From NCBI GenBank assembly GCA_001051155.2, contig JYIP02000015.1:186001-250000 (forward strand): a stretch of DNA of 64,000 nt, in the 5' to 3' direction. Numbering within the stretch: the stretch's first letter is position 1; each line of letters begins with the position of its first letter. The notes under the pieces are model-generated. The model worked only from the letters and a program-made list of their open reading frames with translations, searched no databases and was not told where the DNA came from. Positions 22,648 to 37,281 of this stretch are shown piece by piece. The DNA is from Chrysoporthe austroafricana. Its lineage: Eukaryota > Ascomycota > Sordariomycetes > Diaporthales > Cryphonectriaceae. The position numbers and the translations under genes were made by a program.

Positions 22648-24239
22648 ATCACCAAGATTCCGGATCGTCACCATGAAATAATAAAGCGGAATTATTGAAA
22701 TTCCATAACAGAACTCCTCTACTTGTCACATGCGATGAATGTGGGAAGACCAGGATTCCTGTGAGCTTACATCCTGGGCCTCTCCCCTGGCGTCTTCCCC
22801 TTGACCAGCCCAAGAAGAGTATGTGATGGAAATGAGGATCGTCACTGGCTGTTCAGATCTCTGAACTGGCCGTGTGCTGAGCGAAGAGGGCGCAAAAATT
22901 CCCCTGGCACTGGTAACATAAATCATGAATGAGAACATGCTCATACACGAGGCGCATATTTAAGGTCATTTGGAGCAACTCCGCCGCCATGGGAAACATA
23001 ATTGGATTAAGTTAAAGCACCCCCTTTCCCTACACTCTAATCAGCCACACCAAATATAGATAGATATATATATACATTCTCAACTTTTCTACCTTATATA
23101 GCTACCACAGTACAATCCTTCTCGGAACTAGATAATTTGATATCGCTCTTTATATTAGAAGTGTAGAACTATCTCCTTTTCGATTAACTACATTTTGAGC
23201 CCTCTTTCTGTATGGCTTCGATATTAGCAAATTTGGAATTCGGGCTAATATCGACCTTCTTTCTTTTTGTCGGCCGAGAAGCTTCAATTCGAGCTTTTAA
23301 AGCTCGAGGTTCCTTTAGAGCTTTAGCCAGCCCGTAGTCCCTTTCCTCCCAAGCTTTTTAAATTTTTTTGAGTAGTATACGCTGTGCTGATACAGTCGAA
23401 AGTTGATGCCGGTTTTGGTAGAGCTGATGGTATAGATCTCTAGCCTTTCGAGGATTCGAATATATATTCGGCTGGCTTGAAAGGAGGTTTAGGATAGAGT
23501 TAGATGCTGTAAATTGTCGTTTTGAACCCGAATGTAATTGGATCTGATAGCGTTGTTGGCTGTTTCCAAGAAGAAGAGGGCTAAGGAGTGGCTCGGCCAG
23601 CCAGATAGGCCAAAAACCCGTTGCTTTCCATCCAGATCTAATATTCTGGCTAGATAGACCTTCTATCCATATTCAAACATATAGCAAATATATTTCCATC
23701 ATCTCAATATATAATATCAAGCATATACGTAGTATATTCGCATCTACCCGAAATATATTTCTAACTTGGTCTCATCCGATGTATTTCCGATTATTACCGA
23801 CGAGATGAACAATGCAAATCTTTTCCGTATCAAGCTCATCCGCAGGCGGATGATTCCTCGAGCGATCTTTGTTTTAAAAAAGATGGTTTTAAAAAAAATT
23901 AAAAAATTACGCGTCAAGCGGCACGCCTTCATCTGCTTTACTTGTGATGATGCATCAATCATGCTTTACACCTTCCTATTTCTGCTACAATCCCGTTTGT
24001 ATGGCTTCGCATCCGCGGAACAGATCGCCACGCAACCCCACCTGCAAGCTTGTTTGCCGGATGCCGCTCCCTGCGTCACAATCGAGGTGGAGGAGGAGAG
24101 GCGCACGGATAATCACACTATCTCTCATCTCGTCTCATCTCACCGTATATTCGAGCGTCGAGGCACATCCGCGTCCGCGACCTCTTCCAGCGTCCAGCAG
24201 TCTGATGCGGACCTGAGCTCCGCGCGTGCGACTGCAAGC
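22648..24239. other. AT-rich island with transposon debris
   Basis: Apart from the Fot1-type fragment entered separately, this stretch is AT-rich (especially 22950-23900) with no intact coding frame. The final 250 bp is the promoter of the secreted GH-like gene. The composition contrasts sharply with the GC-rich genes on both sides, as expected for RIP-altered repeats. Confidence 0.6.
23020..23700 (-). mobile_element. Fot1/pogo-type transposase fragment, 5' truncated
   Basis: Translating the minus strand from about 23640 gives a typical C-terminal part of a fungal pogo-like transposase: ATGFWPIWLAEPLLS, then SSQPNIYSNPRKARDLYHQL, then WEERDYGLAKALKEPRALK, then TKRKKVDISPNSKFANIEAI. Stop codons interrupt it. 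A sequence ending in GGGGGTGCTTTAACTTAA near 23010-23030 (minus strand) resembles the 3' terminal end of such elements. The DDE catalytic part and the 5' end are missing. Confidence 0.65.
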
Positions 24240-25986
24240 ATGGCTCACCGCGCACCGTCTTGGCTCTCAGCCATTATCTCCGGCCTCCTGATATGCAGCG
24301 TCGGGGCGCAAGATACGTGGTGCGGGAAGGTCTACAACGGGTGAGCTTGCTTGACGCAGACAACGCAGGGTTTCATTGTATTAGACTGATCGTGAATGCA
24401 GATCCGCGCAGATCATCCCGAGCGGCTGGATGGTCCAGCCAGAAGCCTCGGGGGGCCCATTGCTAGATGTCCAGGTCACACCTCGACACAGCATCTACGT
24501 CGGGGGCGAGACCAGTGCGGAGCTCATTGTCGACGCTGCGCTCTCTTCCTACCACGGCTCCCCTTACCTGGGAGCTGCATCAGCAGGGAGCAATGCGTCT
24601 GACACGCTTAGCTTCACCGTTACGGTCGGGGGGATCGACATCGGCTCTGCGAGTGTCGGCGTCAACACGACGGATAACATCATCCAATTCAATGTGAGCC
24701 AGCTGACCCCAAGCACGATGGCGTACCCCGTCCTCTTGACGGGCAGCACTGCGACCGGAAACTATTCGGCATCCTCGGAGCTCTTCTACCTGCCGGACAA
24801 GACGAACGGTAGTGTCGTCAAGGTCGACAGGCTGTACAGCTCCATCCTCTACCGCAGCAACAACACCGGCGGCGTGTTCAAGCCGTATTTCCCCTACGGG
24901 TACTATGGAGACTATGGCGGCTACTTTGACATCACAGGCGAGCCGACGGCCTATGCCGAAGCTGGGTTCAACGCCCTCAACCCGGTGACTGACTTTTCGG
25001 ACGGGGATATGACCTACACCATCGACGAGATGGACGGCATCGATCTCATGTGGCAATACGACATGCGGAACTCCTACCAGAACCTCACCTCGGTAGCAGA
25101 GCAGATTCCCCTCGTGAAGGACCACCCGTCCCTCCTCAGCTACTACACCGCCGACGAGCCCGACGGGTGGGGCTACACCTTCAACTCGACTACAGATGCC
25201 TACAACCTCCTCGCGGCCATGGACAAATACCACCCGACCGCGCTCGTGCTCAACTGCCAGAACTACTACTTCAAGGAGTACTCCGCCGGCGCGGACATCA
25301 TCATGGAGGACGCCTACCCTGTCGGTATCAACTGGACCTTCTCGACCGCGTGGGACACGCCGGTCAACCTGACATACGGCGACTGCGGGTGTGACAACTG
25401 CGTGGGCGACTTCAACCTGCTCAACGTGCCCCAGCGCATCGAGGACTTCAAGAAGTACGCGGCGTGGATCGGCGGGTCCGCGGTCACGAGGAAGCCCATC
25501 TGGGCTGTGCCGCAGGCCTTCGACGGCGAGAACTACTGGAGCCGCGACCCGACGGCGCAGGAGACGTGGGCTATGGACCTGCTCGCCTTCAACCACGGGG
25601 CCAAGGGCCGCCTGGCGTGGATCTACCCGCCCTCCGCCGTGCTGGGCAATGCGACCTCGCAGCTAGCCAAGGTCGTCACCATCTCGCCCGTGGTGGACTT
25701 CCTGACGGGGGCGAACCCGGTCCTCGTCAGCGATGGGAGAAGCGGGAACGGGGGCCTCGACGTGGCGTACTGGCCGCTGTCCGGGCAGGGCGTCCTCGTT
25801 GGCGTGGTCAACCCCGAGAACCTAACTGTGATTGTCGACATGGAGATCCGTCGGCCCGGCGGCATGAACGTGTCCGAGATCGCATCGCAGCCCTGGGGCA
25901 ACGTGAGCTGGACCTTCGACGGCACCACGCTGAAGTCAAATGGTGGCATCGGACCGCAGGGAACAAGCTATATTATACTGCAGTAG
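24240..25986 (+). CDS. secreted glycoside-hydrolase-like protein, DEPDG motif, family not assigned
   Basis: Exons 24240-24340 and 24402-25986 with a 61-bp intron (GTGAGC...TGCAG) give 561 residues. A signal peptide covers about residues 1-23 (MAHRAPSWLSAIISGLLICS...GAQ). Residues 40-150 look like a beta-sandwich domain, followed by a probable TIM barrel: PYFPYGYYGDYGGYF, GFNALNPVTDF, YYTADEPDGWGY (about 280-291), IIMEDAYPVGINW (about 332-344), KPIWAVPQAFDGENYW and FNHGAKGRLAWIYPP. The C-terminal 80 residues form another beta-rich part. The Glu in DEPDG and the Glu/Asp in MEDAY at strand ends are candidate catalytic acids. A CGCDNC pair near 362-367 may form a disulphide. Many N-x-S/T sites indicate glycosylation. 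I cannot place it in a numbered GH family; fungal homologues are usually described only as glycoside-hydrolase-fold proteins. Substrate unknown. Confidence 0.75.
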
Positions 25987-27050
25987 AGTACGAGAGTAAC
26001 TTTTGTATATAATCACACGACAACATGAGCGGGCTGGTGAATCGAGAACACCCAAGCCACTTGATTCCGCAGCATCTGCCAGCTTCGAGCGCACGCGCTC
26101 GAGACTCTGAGTGCCTTGCTGAACGGTACGATCTAAAAGGCCTTTAGGTGCAGCAGACTGGCGTATGAAAGTGCTCATTATTAAAGACCTGTGATATGAA
26201 GTTAACATGGCGTTACCTCAGACTTCCATCAGCTTGAGTGGCGCGGATTAATCAGCAGGTCAAGGTCTTGTTCGTCATCATAGTCAACTTGACCAGCTAA
26301 GAAGAGAATGGGAAAAGAAGAATATAAGCAGTATGGTGTACTGAGGAGCACATACACAGGGAGACGAACAGATGGCCATGACCGGGAGGCTTCATCGACC
26401 ATGGCAGTCAGTCTCTTGGCTTCGAGACTTGCGATGGACTCGCACTGGAGATCTTGAGGCCCACATCTAGGGTAAGTCGGATGATTCATCGCTGAGGCCC
26501 ACAACCACGGTCCAAATTCTATGCTCAACGTCGATTCTGAAATCGAGCTCTAGGGTAAACTTACTGAATCGACACGCCCCGCGTCTGGACTCAGCCGGGT
26601 GGCAAGCTAGGGCATTCCTCCCATGAGCGTGCCAGTCTGTCGAACCTACTTGCATTTTCGCACAGGTTATAGATGCAACGTGGAATCAAGGCACACGCTG
26701 TGTCATCTGGGCAGAGGTTGCGCGTGCAGGTCCATCGCATGGGCGGCGAGGACGGTGGGCGATGGACCATCAGGGAGGGGATGCTCCAGGACTAGCATCC
26801 ACAAACAGACGAGCTCGACATCGATCTGAGCATCCTGAGAATTTGGGATACTTCGCAGCTGGGCCCGACTCGAAAGGTACACTTCGGCTCTTGGAGATCT
26901 TTCACATCAAGAGGAGGCAGAATCATTGGTGGCGGATAGAGTCCACAGGTATTCTTCCTGTGACGACTCTAGCGAACGAATTTCAAGTGTCTATCAAAGC
27001 TCCCAGCCACGCCCAAACGCAGCCCAATGCATCGTCTCGAAGCCCTGCCG
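25987..27050. other. convergent intergenic region, no gene seen
   Basis: Lies between the 3' ends of the GH-like gene and the GH47 gene. Short frames at 26229-26528 (minus) and 26623-26829 (plus) have no recognisable features. Confidence 0.5.
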
Positions 27051-28923
<1,873 letters not shown>

Positions 28924-30194
28924 CCCCGTCAGCTAGGAGGAGGTGTGCGGGCTGTGAAGAGGCGAGCGTTGCGACCAGAGCCGGACTACATCACCACCAC
29001 GACACGTACGCGGTTTCGTGAACAGAATGGAAAGACGGCAGAGTTCCAGCTAGGGTTCGAAACAAAGAACCGACTGTCAATGCACGACCCCCAGAGTCTC
29101 AGGGACCGCTGTGTAGTAACATGGTCCGGCGTCCCCCCGGGCAGATCACGGACCAGTAGTAATAATAATGGGTGGCACACGACGGAGGCTTGGCATACAT
29201 AGCACAAGACTTCCGATCACGTCCTCTGGGGAGGGACAACCGGCCAAGGGGAAGTGCAGCCCGTACTAGCACGCAGGGCCCGGAAGGATCTCGCCTACTG
29301 GTGGTGGTGGGTCCTCGTTCGTGTGCCTCCCTGTCGCGGCGGATAATAGTAGCTCGCGCAGGCAGAGCCGCAGGGTTTGAAAAGTGGGAAGAAGCCCACT
29401 CTAATTCAAGCTTCTTGGTGCTGTACGAGGAGGCCCGCCTCCATTCATCTGCGGACCGCCTTGTGCTGACCGGCGGACGGGCCACCCACAGATGGGAATT
29501 AATTAATCATAATATGGGGTGTTCTGGTGCGCCGCAGCCAACCCTCCAACTTGGTCCATTGGTCTCTCGAGCCCCTCCGACAGGCCAATCGAGCCCCCAG
29601 GACCCATCGCCAAGCCTCTCTTTGTGGTGATCACACGACTCAGCCAAGAAGTTGACACCGCATATTCTGGGCTGGCCCTGGCCAAGAATCGAATGGCCGC
29701 CTGCCTCGTCTTCCGTTTTGGTCATGCTCTAACGCTCTCTGGCAGGACCTGATACGTAGTACTATACCTAGGTAGTAGTATGTTTATTGTATCTCTCATA
29801 GGATCATCCAGGGCCGATACTTGAATGTGGCTAACGAGCCAGATGCAGAAATCGGGGTCCTCCCCCTTTTTGGCTGCCAACCGTCTTGTGGATACAACAA
29901 ACCCATGCTCCAAAATGATCAGTCCCCTTAAATAGTATGGGGATATGTGAAATGAGAAACTTAGGTAGCCTGTCACGTACACACCCTATGCTCAACAACT
30001 GACCTTGAGTTGAACAAATTCAAAGGTATTCCGTATCGATAGCAAATGAGTTCGAAAGCCGTCACGGATTAGTAATGCAAGAAAGAAACAACGGTCCGTA
30101 AAGTTCAATGTAGCGTTACCCTGCCTATTGCAGTGGGTTATTTACATTGTAGAAGCTGAAGATAAGTCCCGAGATGTTGTTGTATAAGAGGAAA
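28924..30194. other. intergenic, promoter of the GH47 gene and 3' flank of the next gene
   Basis: No coding frame with recognisable features. The section from 29700 to 30190 is more AT-rich but shows no transposase-like sequence. Confidence 0.5.
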
Positions 30195-33100
30195 TTAAAA
30201 TATGACAACATTAGCAGGACCCCTGCGACCGCCGGCTGAGAGACCTTGATGCTGATGTGGTCCAAGAAACGCACTAATGCAGAGGCATTTCCAGCATGAC
30301 TCCTTCGGAAATAGGAGGACTCTGGGTGAGCACTCATCCCTCTCGACTGGCAGTGACTGTATGAAGATCAGGGCGGTGGCTAGCCTAGCGATCGAGTTGC
30401 CATGTGCTCGGACAACCATGTCGCGCTGGGGCGGATCGAGTATGTCATCCCAGCTCTCTATCGAGACGACATCCTTGAGTTTCTTCAGGCACGCATCCCA
30501 TTGCTGGTGGTTGCCAGTGCAAGGTACACGGTCGCGGCGGGTGAGAAGAGGACGGTCGAGGCAGCCCAGCACATCGACATCGCCTATCCATGTTCCGGAA
30601 GAGTGAACAGAGATAAAGAACTCCAGCAAGAAGAACTCGTTGCCCTGGTCTTGGTCCTTCATCTTCAAGGACTGATCGAGCTTTAAATGCATTGACGTTG
30701 TTGAGAGTGCATTCTCGGGGTTTTCGGGAAGCCCATTGAATGCCTTTTCGTCCCGAGTATCGATGGTAGGTTTGGGTCGCGGAGTGAGTAAAGCCAGGCT
30801 AGGCATCCCAATGTTCCCCGTGATCCTCCTAAGTTCGTACGGCTTAGGGTCCTCCCACGGGTCGCACAATAGCTATGAGGGTAGTATTAGTATGCTGATA
30901 ATCAGAAAGCGCGGCCGTGGGCTGCTGTCCACTTACCCGCATTGACACGTAGATACTATCCTCGTAAGCCAGGGGGGACGATGTCTAGATTGATATCCAT
31001 GCCACTCTCCATGTATGCCACGCAGGACAAGGCCGTATCCTGTCGGATCTCGCTCTTCGGAGCCTCAAGATACTGATTTATTGCCTTGCGTCCCCATTCG
31101 GTCCTGTGCATCGGCTTATTCAAGGCGCGTGTTCTCAGTGTTGCGTTCGGGAGGGCCCGATAGATGCGATGTGCTGTGCCCAAGCAAAAAATGAGTTCGG
31201 TCTGCTCTGGGAGACAGCAACCGCGGAGGCTCAGGAAATTGACAAGCCTGCCCATCGCAAACATGTCATGGTCCAGACACCAGATGAGGTCCTCCACAGT
31301 GATGTCGCGAACAAGGTGCCGCGTGTCGGGTTCAGCTCCATTTGCGCCTGGTAAGGATGACTTGTCCACGAATAACGCGGCAACGCTGGGGTCGCCATAT
31401 ACGAGTACATAAGTTCGATCTGTTGTGCTGCCGTCACCTCTGGAGGTGAAGCTGTTCTCCTCACTGGCAAGGTGAAGTGAGGTCTCTTCTGGCATCTCTT
31501 GATGCGTCTCTCCACTTGTAGACCCCCCCGTATCTGTGCCACTGCTTCGGTGTCCAGCGATAGTTACGCAAGACAGAGGAGCCGTCCTGCTGAACACACT
31601 TCTCGTCTTCATCAAACGCCGTTGTGATCCCACATAGTCCGTTTGGTGTCCGGTCAAGGCCCTTTTCATCATTCTGATCGATGAAATAGCGTATACGGAA
31701 TGCATCGCGTTGAAGCTCTGTGCTCGCGGCAATTCGGCGCAGGAAGCGGATTCTCTCGTTGAAACCTCGAAGTGCTCCAGAGACCACGGTTGGGGACTCA
31801 AGGCCAAAGAAACTGAGCGCAGGCTGGCTCCCGGATCCCGGTCCAAACTTGGTGGGTTTCTTGCATCCCAGAGCAATGAGCTTGTGGATAGGATCATTTT
31901 GGTCGTGCTGGGCGTCCAAGTACTGTGTGGAGATGCGGGACAAAACATTCAAGCTGTGAGAAGGGTCGCAAAGATCTGGCAGAGTATCGGCGGCGGCAGA
32001 AGCAGCAAGACCTTGTGATAAGCCGGGATTCTGGTTCGATCCTGAGCCTGTGGCCGAGGTCTGTCCTGCATCCACCATCGTAATGTCTTCTGATGGTGGC
32101 GCTAGAACGTTGGACCGCGCCGTGCTGCTGTTCGTCCTAGCAACTGCGCTTCTAAGAGACCTGAAGAATCGTGCCGGTGTTTCTGCCTGTTTATTAGAAA
32201 ACCCCTACTGCCAGAGCAAAGCTCCAAACACCACAAATGTGAACTGGTCGAATGTAATTGCTTTGGATTGTAGATCCAGCTCAGCTTCCATTGTAATCGG
32301 TCGACCGTAGTAGCTCAGGTCGGCTAGAGGGAGTGACCAGAAGACGGCTTGGCCGTCATCTCCTGGGGATGGCGCAAGACCGAGGGTCATGAAACTGGTG
32401 CGCGGTCAATTTCGGTGAGGCGATCGAGACATCCGGGTATAGATGCCAGGAGCTGAGGGCCAGGAGACAAGCTCCATCATTGACCGCTTGGGGCAGGCCC
32501 CCAACAAGCTTTTCCATTGAGGTCAACGCCGAGACCCATGCAGTGATGACGCTGTCGTAGACTGTCGGTTTCTTGTCGATGGCGATGGGCACGTTCAGGT
32601 TCTTGATGAGTAGCATCAACTGGTCCCACTCTTTGACCTTGGTCCTGTCCGCCGTCTTTAACCAGGCTCGGGCACTCGCATCCCATTCCTCCAGACTGGC
32701 ACGGGTGATATTGGACTGTGCGTGTGCAGCCAAAAGTGCCTCGCCGGCGTTCCGCTTCTGTTCGATCTTGCGCCGCCGCTCCGTCACCAGCTCGTACCAG
32801 ACAGATGTCGCCTCGCTCTCCGGCCACATGCGTGCTAGCATGCATGCCAGCAGTTGTACCTGCAGCTCGCTCTCGTGGCCTTGGGGCGAAGAAGTCGCGG
32901 CTGCCCATATGGACGTCTCGTCCACCCCGTAGTATGCAGCGGAGGCGCTATTCTTGGGTTCCGGTGTGATGCTGCCCTTGGCCTCGCGTGCGATCTCCGA
33001 GCCGCGGGAGACGTATGCTTTCAGCAGATGCGGCGTGAGAGGTAGCATGTCAGCGAAAAGAGCGCCGAGCCTGTGTGCGGTGTCATGGATGGGCCCATTC

Positions 33101-33267
33101 TCGGCGTTGTCCGCGCGAAGTCGTGAGAGCAAACTCTCAAGAAGGCGGAACTCATTCGGAGCCTCGGAATTGACCGGCGCGAGATCGAGATTGACATTGG
33201 CGGCGATAAGGACGTTTTGATTCGAAGTGCTTGCAAGTCCTGCCGGGAGCTCGTTGATTGAGGCCAT
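30195..33267 (-). CDS. large multi-exon protein of unknown function, with two apparent frame breaks
   Basis: Proposed exons on the minus strand: 33267 to about 32389, about 32395 to 32235, 32186-31516, 31463-30937 and 30872-30195, roughly 960 residues. The clearest intron is 30873-30936 (GTAAGT, branch TACTAATAC, CATAG); 32187-32234 (48 bp) and 31464-31515 (52 bp) are short with weaker donors. Well-conserved-looking segments include LLACMLARMWPESEATSVWY, SWHLYPDV, GQAVFWSLPLADLSYYGRPI, RDITVEDLIWCLDHDMFAMG and CDPWEDPKPYEL. Two places need a one-base change to stay open: around 32389, where FHDP runs into MTLGL in another frame, and at the run of six G at 30972-30977, where dropping one base gives DIVPLAYEDSIYVSMR. 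These may be assembly errors, a small deletion, or real decay. The domain layout matches no family I can name; it has no signal peptide or clear membrane segment. It seems to be a fungus-specific cytosolic protein. Confidence 0.55.
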
Positions 33268-33768
33268 GTTTGGATGATCTGGCGAGAAAGTAAAAGGCCA
33301 CCACTCCTTCACGAGAGGATAGCCTCAAAACAAGGCGCTTGGAAAGGGAAGCAGCATTGAGCAGAGCCAAACAGGCGCTCCGGTGGCACGACCTAAGCAC
33401 GCAAGGACGCAACCGTTGTAAAAGGCAGCCTGGCAGCTTCAGAGCTAGGTGTTTCTGTGCTGAAACCACATTGCAGATTCGATCAACGGGGATCAGTGAG
33501 GGTATGTCTATATGTAATACCAACACATCCACGCCTTGCGAGAAAGCGTCTTCTTTGTCGTCAAAGGTCCAGCCCATCATGTTTGACTGGGGCTTAGCAA
33601 GGGGTTGTCGCAAGCCTTTAAAGCAATGAAGTGACACAGTCTTACTCACCGACCTCTTTGATGTATACATTCCAGGCCCGGTTTCGAAATCACACACCAG
33701 AAGAGCGTCGGCTTGGTGCACACAGCTCTCATGAGCGGGGCACGCGATCACACTTCGAGGTCTCTGGA

Positions 33769-33770
<2 letters not shown>

Positions 33771-33825
<55 letters not shown>
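33771..33825. repeat. GA dinucleotide microsatellite
   Basis: About 27 uninterrupted AG/GA units. Confidence 0.95.
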
Positions 33826-33828
<3 letters not shown>

Positions 33829-35378
33829 ACTCTGACGAGCTCTAGATTTCGACTGCATGATTGAAAAGAGAGAGTTCCCTGGTGAGCGTGGGATATCTGC
33901 CTTGAGTCTCTCAGGCATCCCCTTCTCAACGGAAAGGCAACCAACTTCACATGTGATACCATCAGTAAGGCTGTGAGGCGGCGGGTACCTACCGTAGTAC
34001 CTAGATAGGAGCTGTGTGTGTGTGTGGGGCTGGGTGGTTGTGATTGGGTGTGTCTGGCTTTGACGTGTAGCAGACAGCAGCCACACCTCATATCCCCCAA
34101 GACAAACTGAGAGGCAAGACTCTGAATCTCTCGCAGAAACGTCGAGCTCACCTGTGATGATATCAGAAGACATAGCATGGGGTTGTGATTTCATGGGTAA
34201 ACCAACTAAAATATGCCGTTCCACGGCGGAGAAATGGTTATGGGATTTGGAAGTCGGGGGCTCGACGCTTTCCTAGCAAAGTTTCCTGTTTGGTGTTTTG
34301 TTTTCCTCGTTTGTATCAGTAGGGGTGGGGAGGCGGAAGAAGGCACATAGCTTGTGGATGAGACAACTGTGGTCTGGTCTGTGCGCAGCGTCACGTAATA
34401 ATAGTCGCCAAAGGACCCAGGTATCCACGTTGGGCGATAGTAGCTCGGTTCTGTGACTGGGCACAGACGATGCTGCTTGCTGGAAATGACATCTCAGCTG
34501 AGCCTGATTCGGCCCAGCAGGACCCAATGTCCCCCCCTCCTGAGGTGAGCAGGAGGCCTGTCCCGTTTCTCACTGGCGAGAGACAATATTGGTGGAGCCT
34601 GGGAGAGGCCAAGGTCGTACCGCGCCTCGGATGTTGGTCTCGTCGATAGAGATGACAAGACCCTTCTACGCCGGAGGGCTTCTTGGGGTGATGAGCTTCG
34701 TTGGTAGACGGTATTCACGGCTGGTCCAGCTAGCATATAAGCAAGTTGAAGTACGAGGCGGGCATCTCGAAAGTATATGATTCGGAAAGCTTGTAATCAA
34801 TGACAACAATACCGTATCCAAAGAACACTTGCTTCCTCAACACCAAGCCCACCCTCCTGGTCGCCTTCTCTTCCCTTCCCTCCCACACCCCCTCGTGCAG
34901 ACTAGGTGCCCTGTCGCCGTGCCCTGTCGCCCTCTGATATAGATCTCACGTATTTCGATACGAGACGGGACGGCGAGATCACCACGAAGGAGGGAGGGCC
35001 CAGAGGATCCGTAGGAAGGATCTCTTCCCACTGGCCTGTAGACATGATATACGTACGACCTCAGAGGCCCGTTTCGTAATCTAGTATAGATCGGTTGGGT
35101 ACATACAAGACCAAAAACGGGCGTATACACACCGGAGAACACTGTAGTCAAGCCGGCCTCTGTCAATCACGTCACGTCGCGGCCCTAGCAAGTAGCAAGG
35201 GAACAAACCGCACCGGGAGCGTCACGCACCGGGGGAGGGAGGCGGAGGGAGGGGGAGGAGAGGTAGGAGGAAAGGTAGGAGGAGGGGGTGGGCCAGCAAG
35301 CGAGCCTAGTCCATTCTGTCCGGACGATTCATACCGCCGCCGAGGGGTCTATAAACAAAACCATCGCCAACCACAACC

Positions 35379-35441
35379 AAAAAAAAAAAAAAAAAAAAAA
35401 AACGCAAGCCACCCCCCCCCCCCCCCCCCCCCCCCCCCCCN
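35379..35441. repeat. A24 and C29 homopolymers ending at an N
   Basis: A run of about 24 A, a short CGCAAGCCA linker, then about 29 C, then an ambiguous base at 35441. It probably marks an assembly seam and not natural sequence of exact length. Confidence 0.8.
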
Positions 35442-35499
35442 AGAAGAGAGAGCTAAAAGATATTTACCCCCCTCCGGACTAAGGGCGGGCGCGATCATA

Positions 35500-37246
35500 T
35501 CATGCCCCGCCCCTGGCCCCAGACGCCATCCGCGCGGCGTCCACCTCCCGCTGCAGCGCGTCCAGGTCCGCCAGCATGGCCCGCACCGCCTCGTCCGACG
35601 AGCCCGCGCCCTCGGGACCCTCCCCTCCTCCCGCCCCCGCTCCCCCTCCTCCTACCCCTACCCCGGCCCCGCTGCCCCTACTCCCGCCCCGGGCCCGAGG
35701 CGGCGGCGGAGGCGGCGCCGCCCCGCCCTTCGCAGGCGCCCGCGCGGAGGACGACGGCGCGGAGGAGCTGTTGCCGCTCCCTCCGGCGCCCCTGCTGCGC
35801 AGCGACGCGTTCCTCTGCGGCGGCGGCGGCGGCGGCGGCGTGGGCGACGATAGCTTGGCGGGGGCGGCGTCGGTGTCGACCCCGGCGCTGTTACTGCCAT
35901 TGGGGCTCGCCGGCCCGCCTGCGGTGGGGAATGGGAACGGTGTGCTTGACATGCTTGGGGATGGGCGGTGGTAGCCGCCGGCACCGCCGGCGGTGGCCCT
36001 CCTCGGGGGCGGGGGCGCTGGTGCGGGCGCCGCGGCGCCCAGGTTCCGCAGGCTCGACGATCGCGACCGCGACTGCTGGCTGTCCATAGACGAGCGCGGG
36101 GACGCTGCCACCACCGCTGCTGCGGTCGCCCCGGCCACGGCCGGCGAGGGGGGGTCCTCCTCCTGCGGGAAATCGGCCGACGACTTGCTCCCGCTCCGGG
36201 CGCGGCTCGTCCTCCGGCGCGGGGGCGCTGGCTTCCTCGGGGCGGTAGCGGCGGGGGGCGCGAGGGGGTCCGGCAGCAGCGAGGACGAGGACGACGAGGA
36301 GATGGTGGTGGTGGAGGCAGAGGCGAGGCTCGCCTTGGGGGGCGTCGGCGGGCGCGGGGCGGGCACTACCACCACTCCCACCCCCACGGCGGCGGCGTCG
36401 CCGTCGTAGTCGGCCTCGGGGATCTTGCCCGCCGCCTCGCGCTCGAAGATATTGTTGTTCCCGGCGTCGTCGTCCCCGTCGTCGCCGTCGCCGTGGGGGC
36501 TAGAGGAGGCCGGTGGCGGCGGCAGCGGCTTGTTGACGCCGCTGCCGGCGTCGCGGATGAGACGGCCGTGGCGCGTCGCGGGCGGCGGCGGCGGCGGCGG
36601 CTTCTTCCTGCGCGACCCGGCGCGCCGCACGGCCGGGGGCGGCGGTGCGGGTAGTAGTAAGAGGCCGCGCTGCTCGTCGTCGTCGTCGCCGCCGACCCCG
36701 CCGCCCTCGGCTTCCGAGATCTCGTGCGACGTCCGCGGGGTCGCCTCTTGTGGTAGTTGTGGTGTTGTTGGTGATGGGAGGTGGGCGGCGGTGGTGGTCT
36801 CGAGGAGGGACAGGCGCGACGCGGACGACGTCTCGGTGGTGCTGCCGCCGTCGGCGCCGGCCGGGGCGGCAGGCCCGCGCCCCGTCAGCAGCAGGCGCCG
36901 GAACGCCTCAACGTCCATGCCCGCCGCCCTGCCGCTGCCACCGCCGGCCGCTGCCGGCCCCTGCTCCTGCGGCGGGGCGCCCTCCCTCGCGCCCGGCTGC
37001 TGCTCCATGTCCTCCAGCGTCTTCTGGAACGGGTTGGGCGGCGGGCCCGCCCCGGCCCGGCCGGCCCACGGCCGCGCCTGGCCGTTGCCGGTGGTGGTGG
37101 TGGTCTGTATTACGCGCCGCGGCGGCGGGCCCAGCGCGTCGGGGGGGAGCGGCGGGGCCTCGTTGGCAAAGGGGTCCTGGCGCTCCTCACCGTCCAGCCC
37201 GTCGCCCTCATCGTCGTCCCCGCCGCCGCCGCTGCTGCTGCTCGCC

Positions 37247-37281
<35 letters not shown>

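Larger units (their letters stand above)
33268..35499. other. intergenic with GA microsatellite and an A/C homopolymer seam
   Basis: No recognisable gene. It contains the promoter of the large minus-strand gene, a GA tract at 33771-33825, and the A-run/C-run/N seam at 35379-35441. A short GT-rich tract lies near 34013-34026. Confidence 0.5.
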
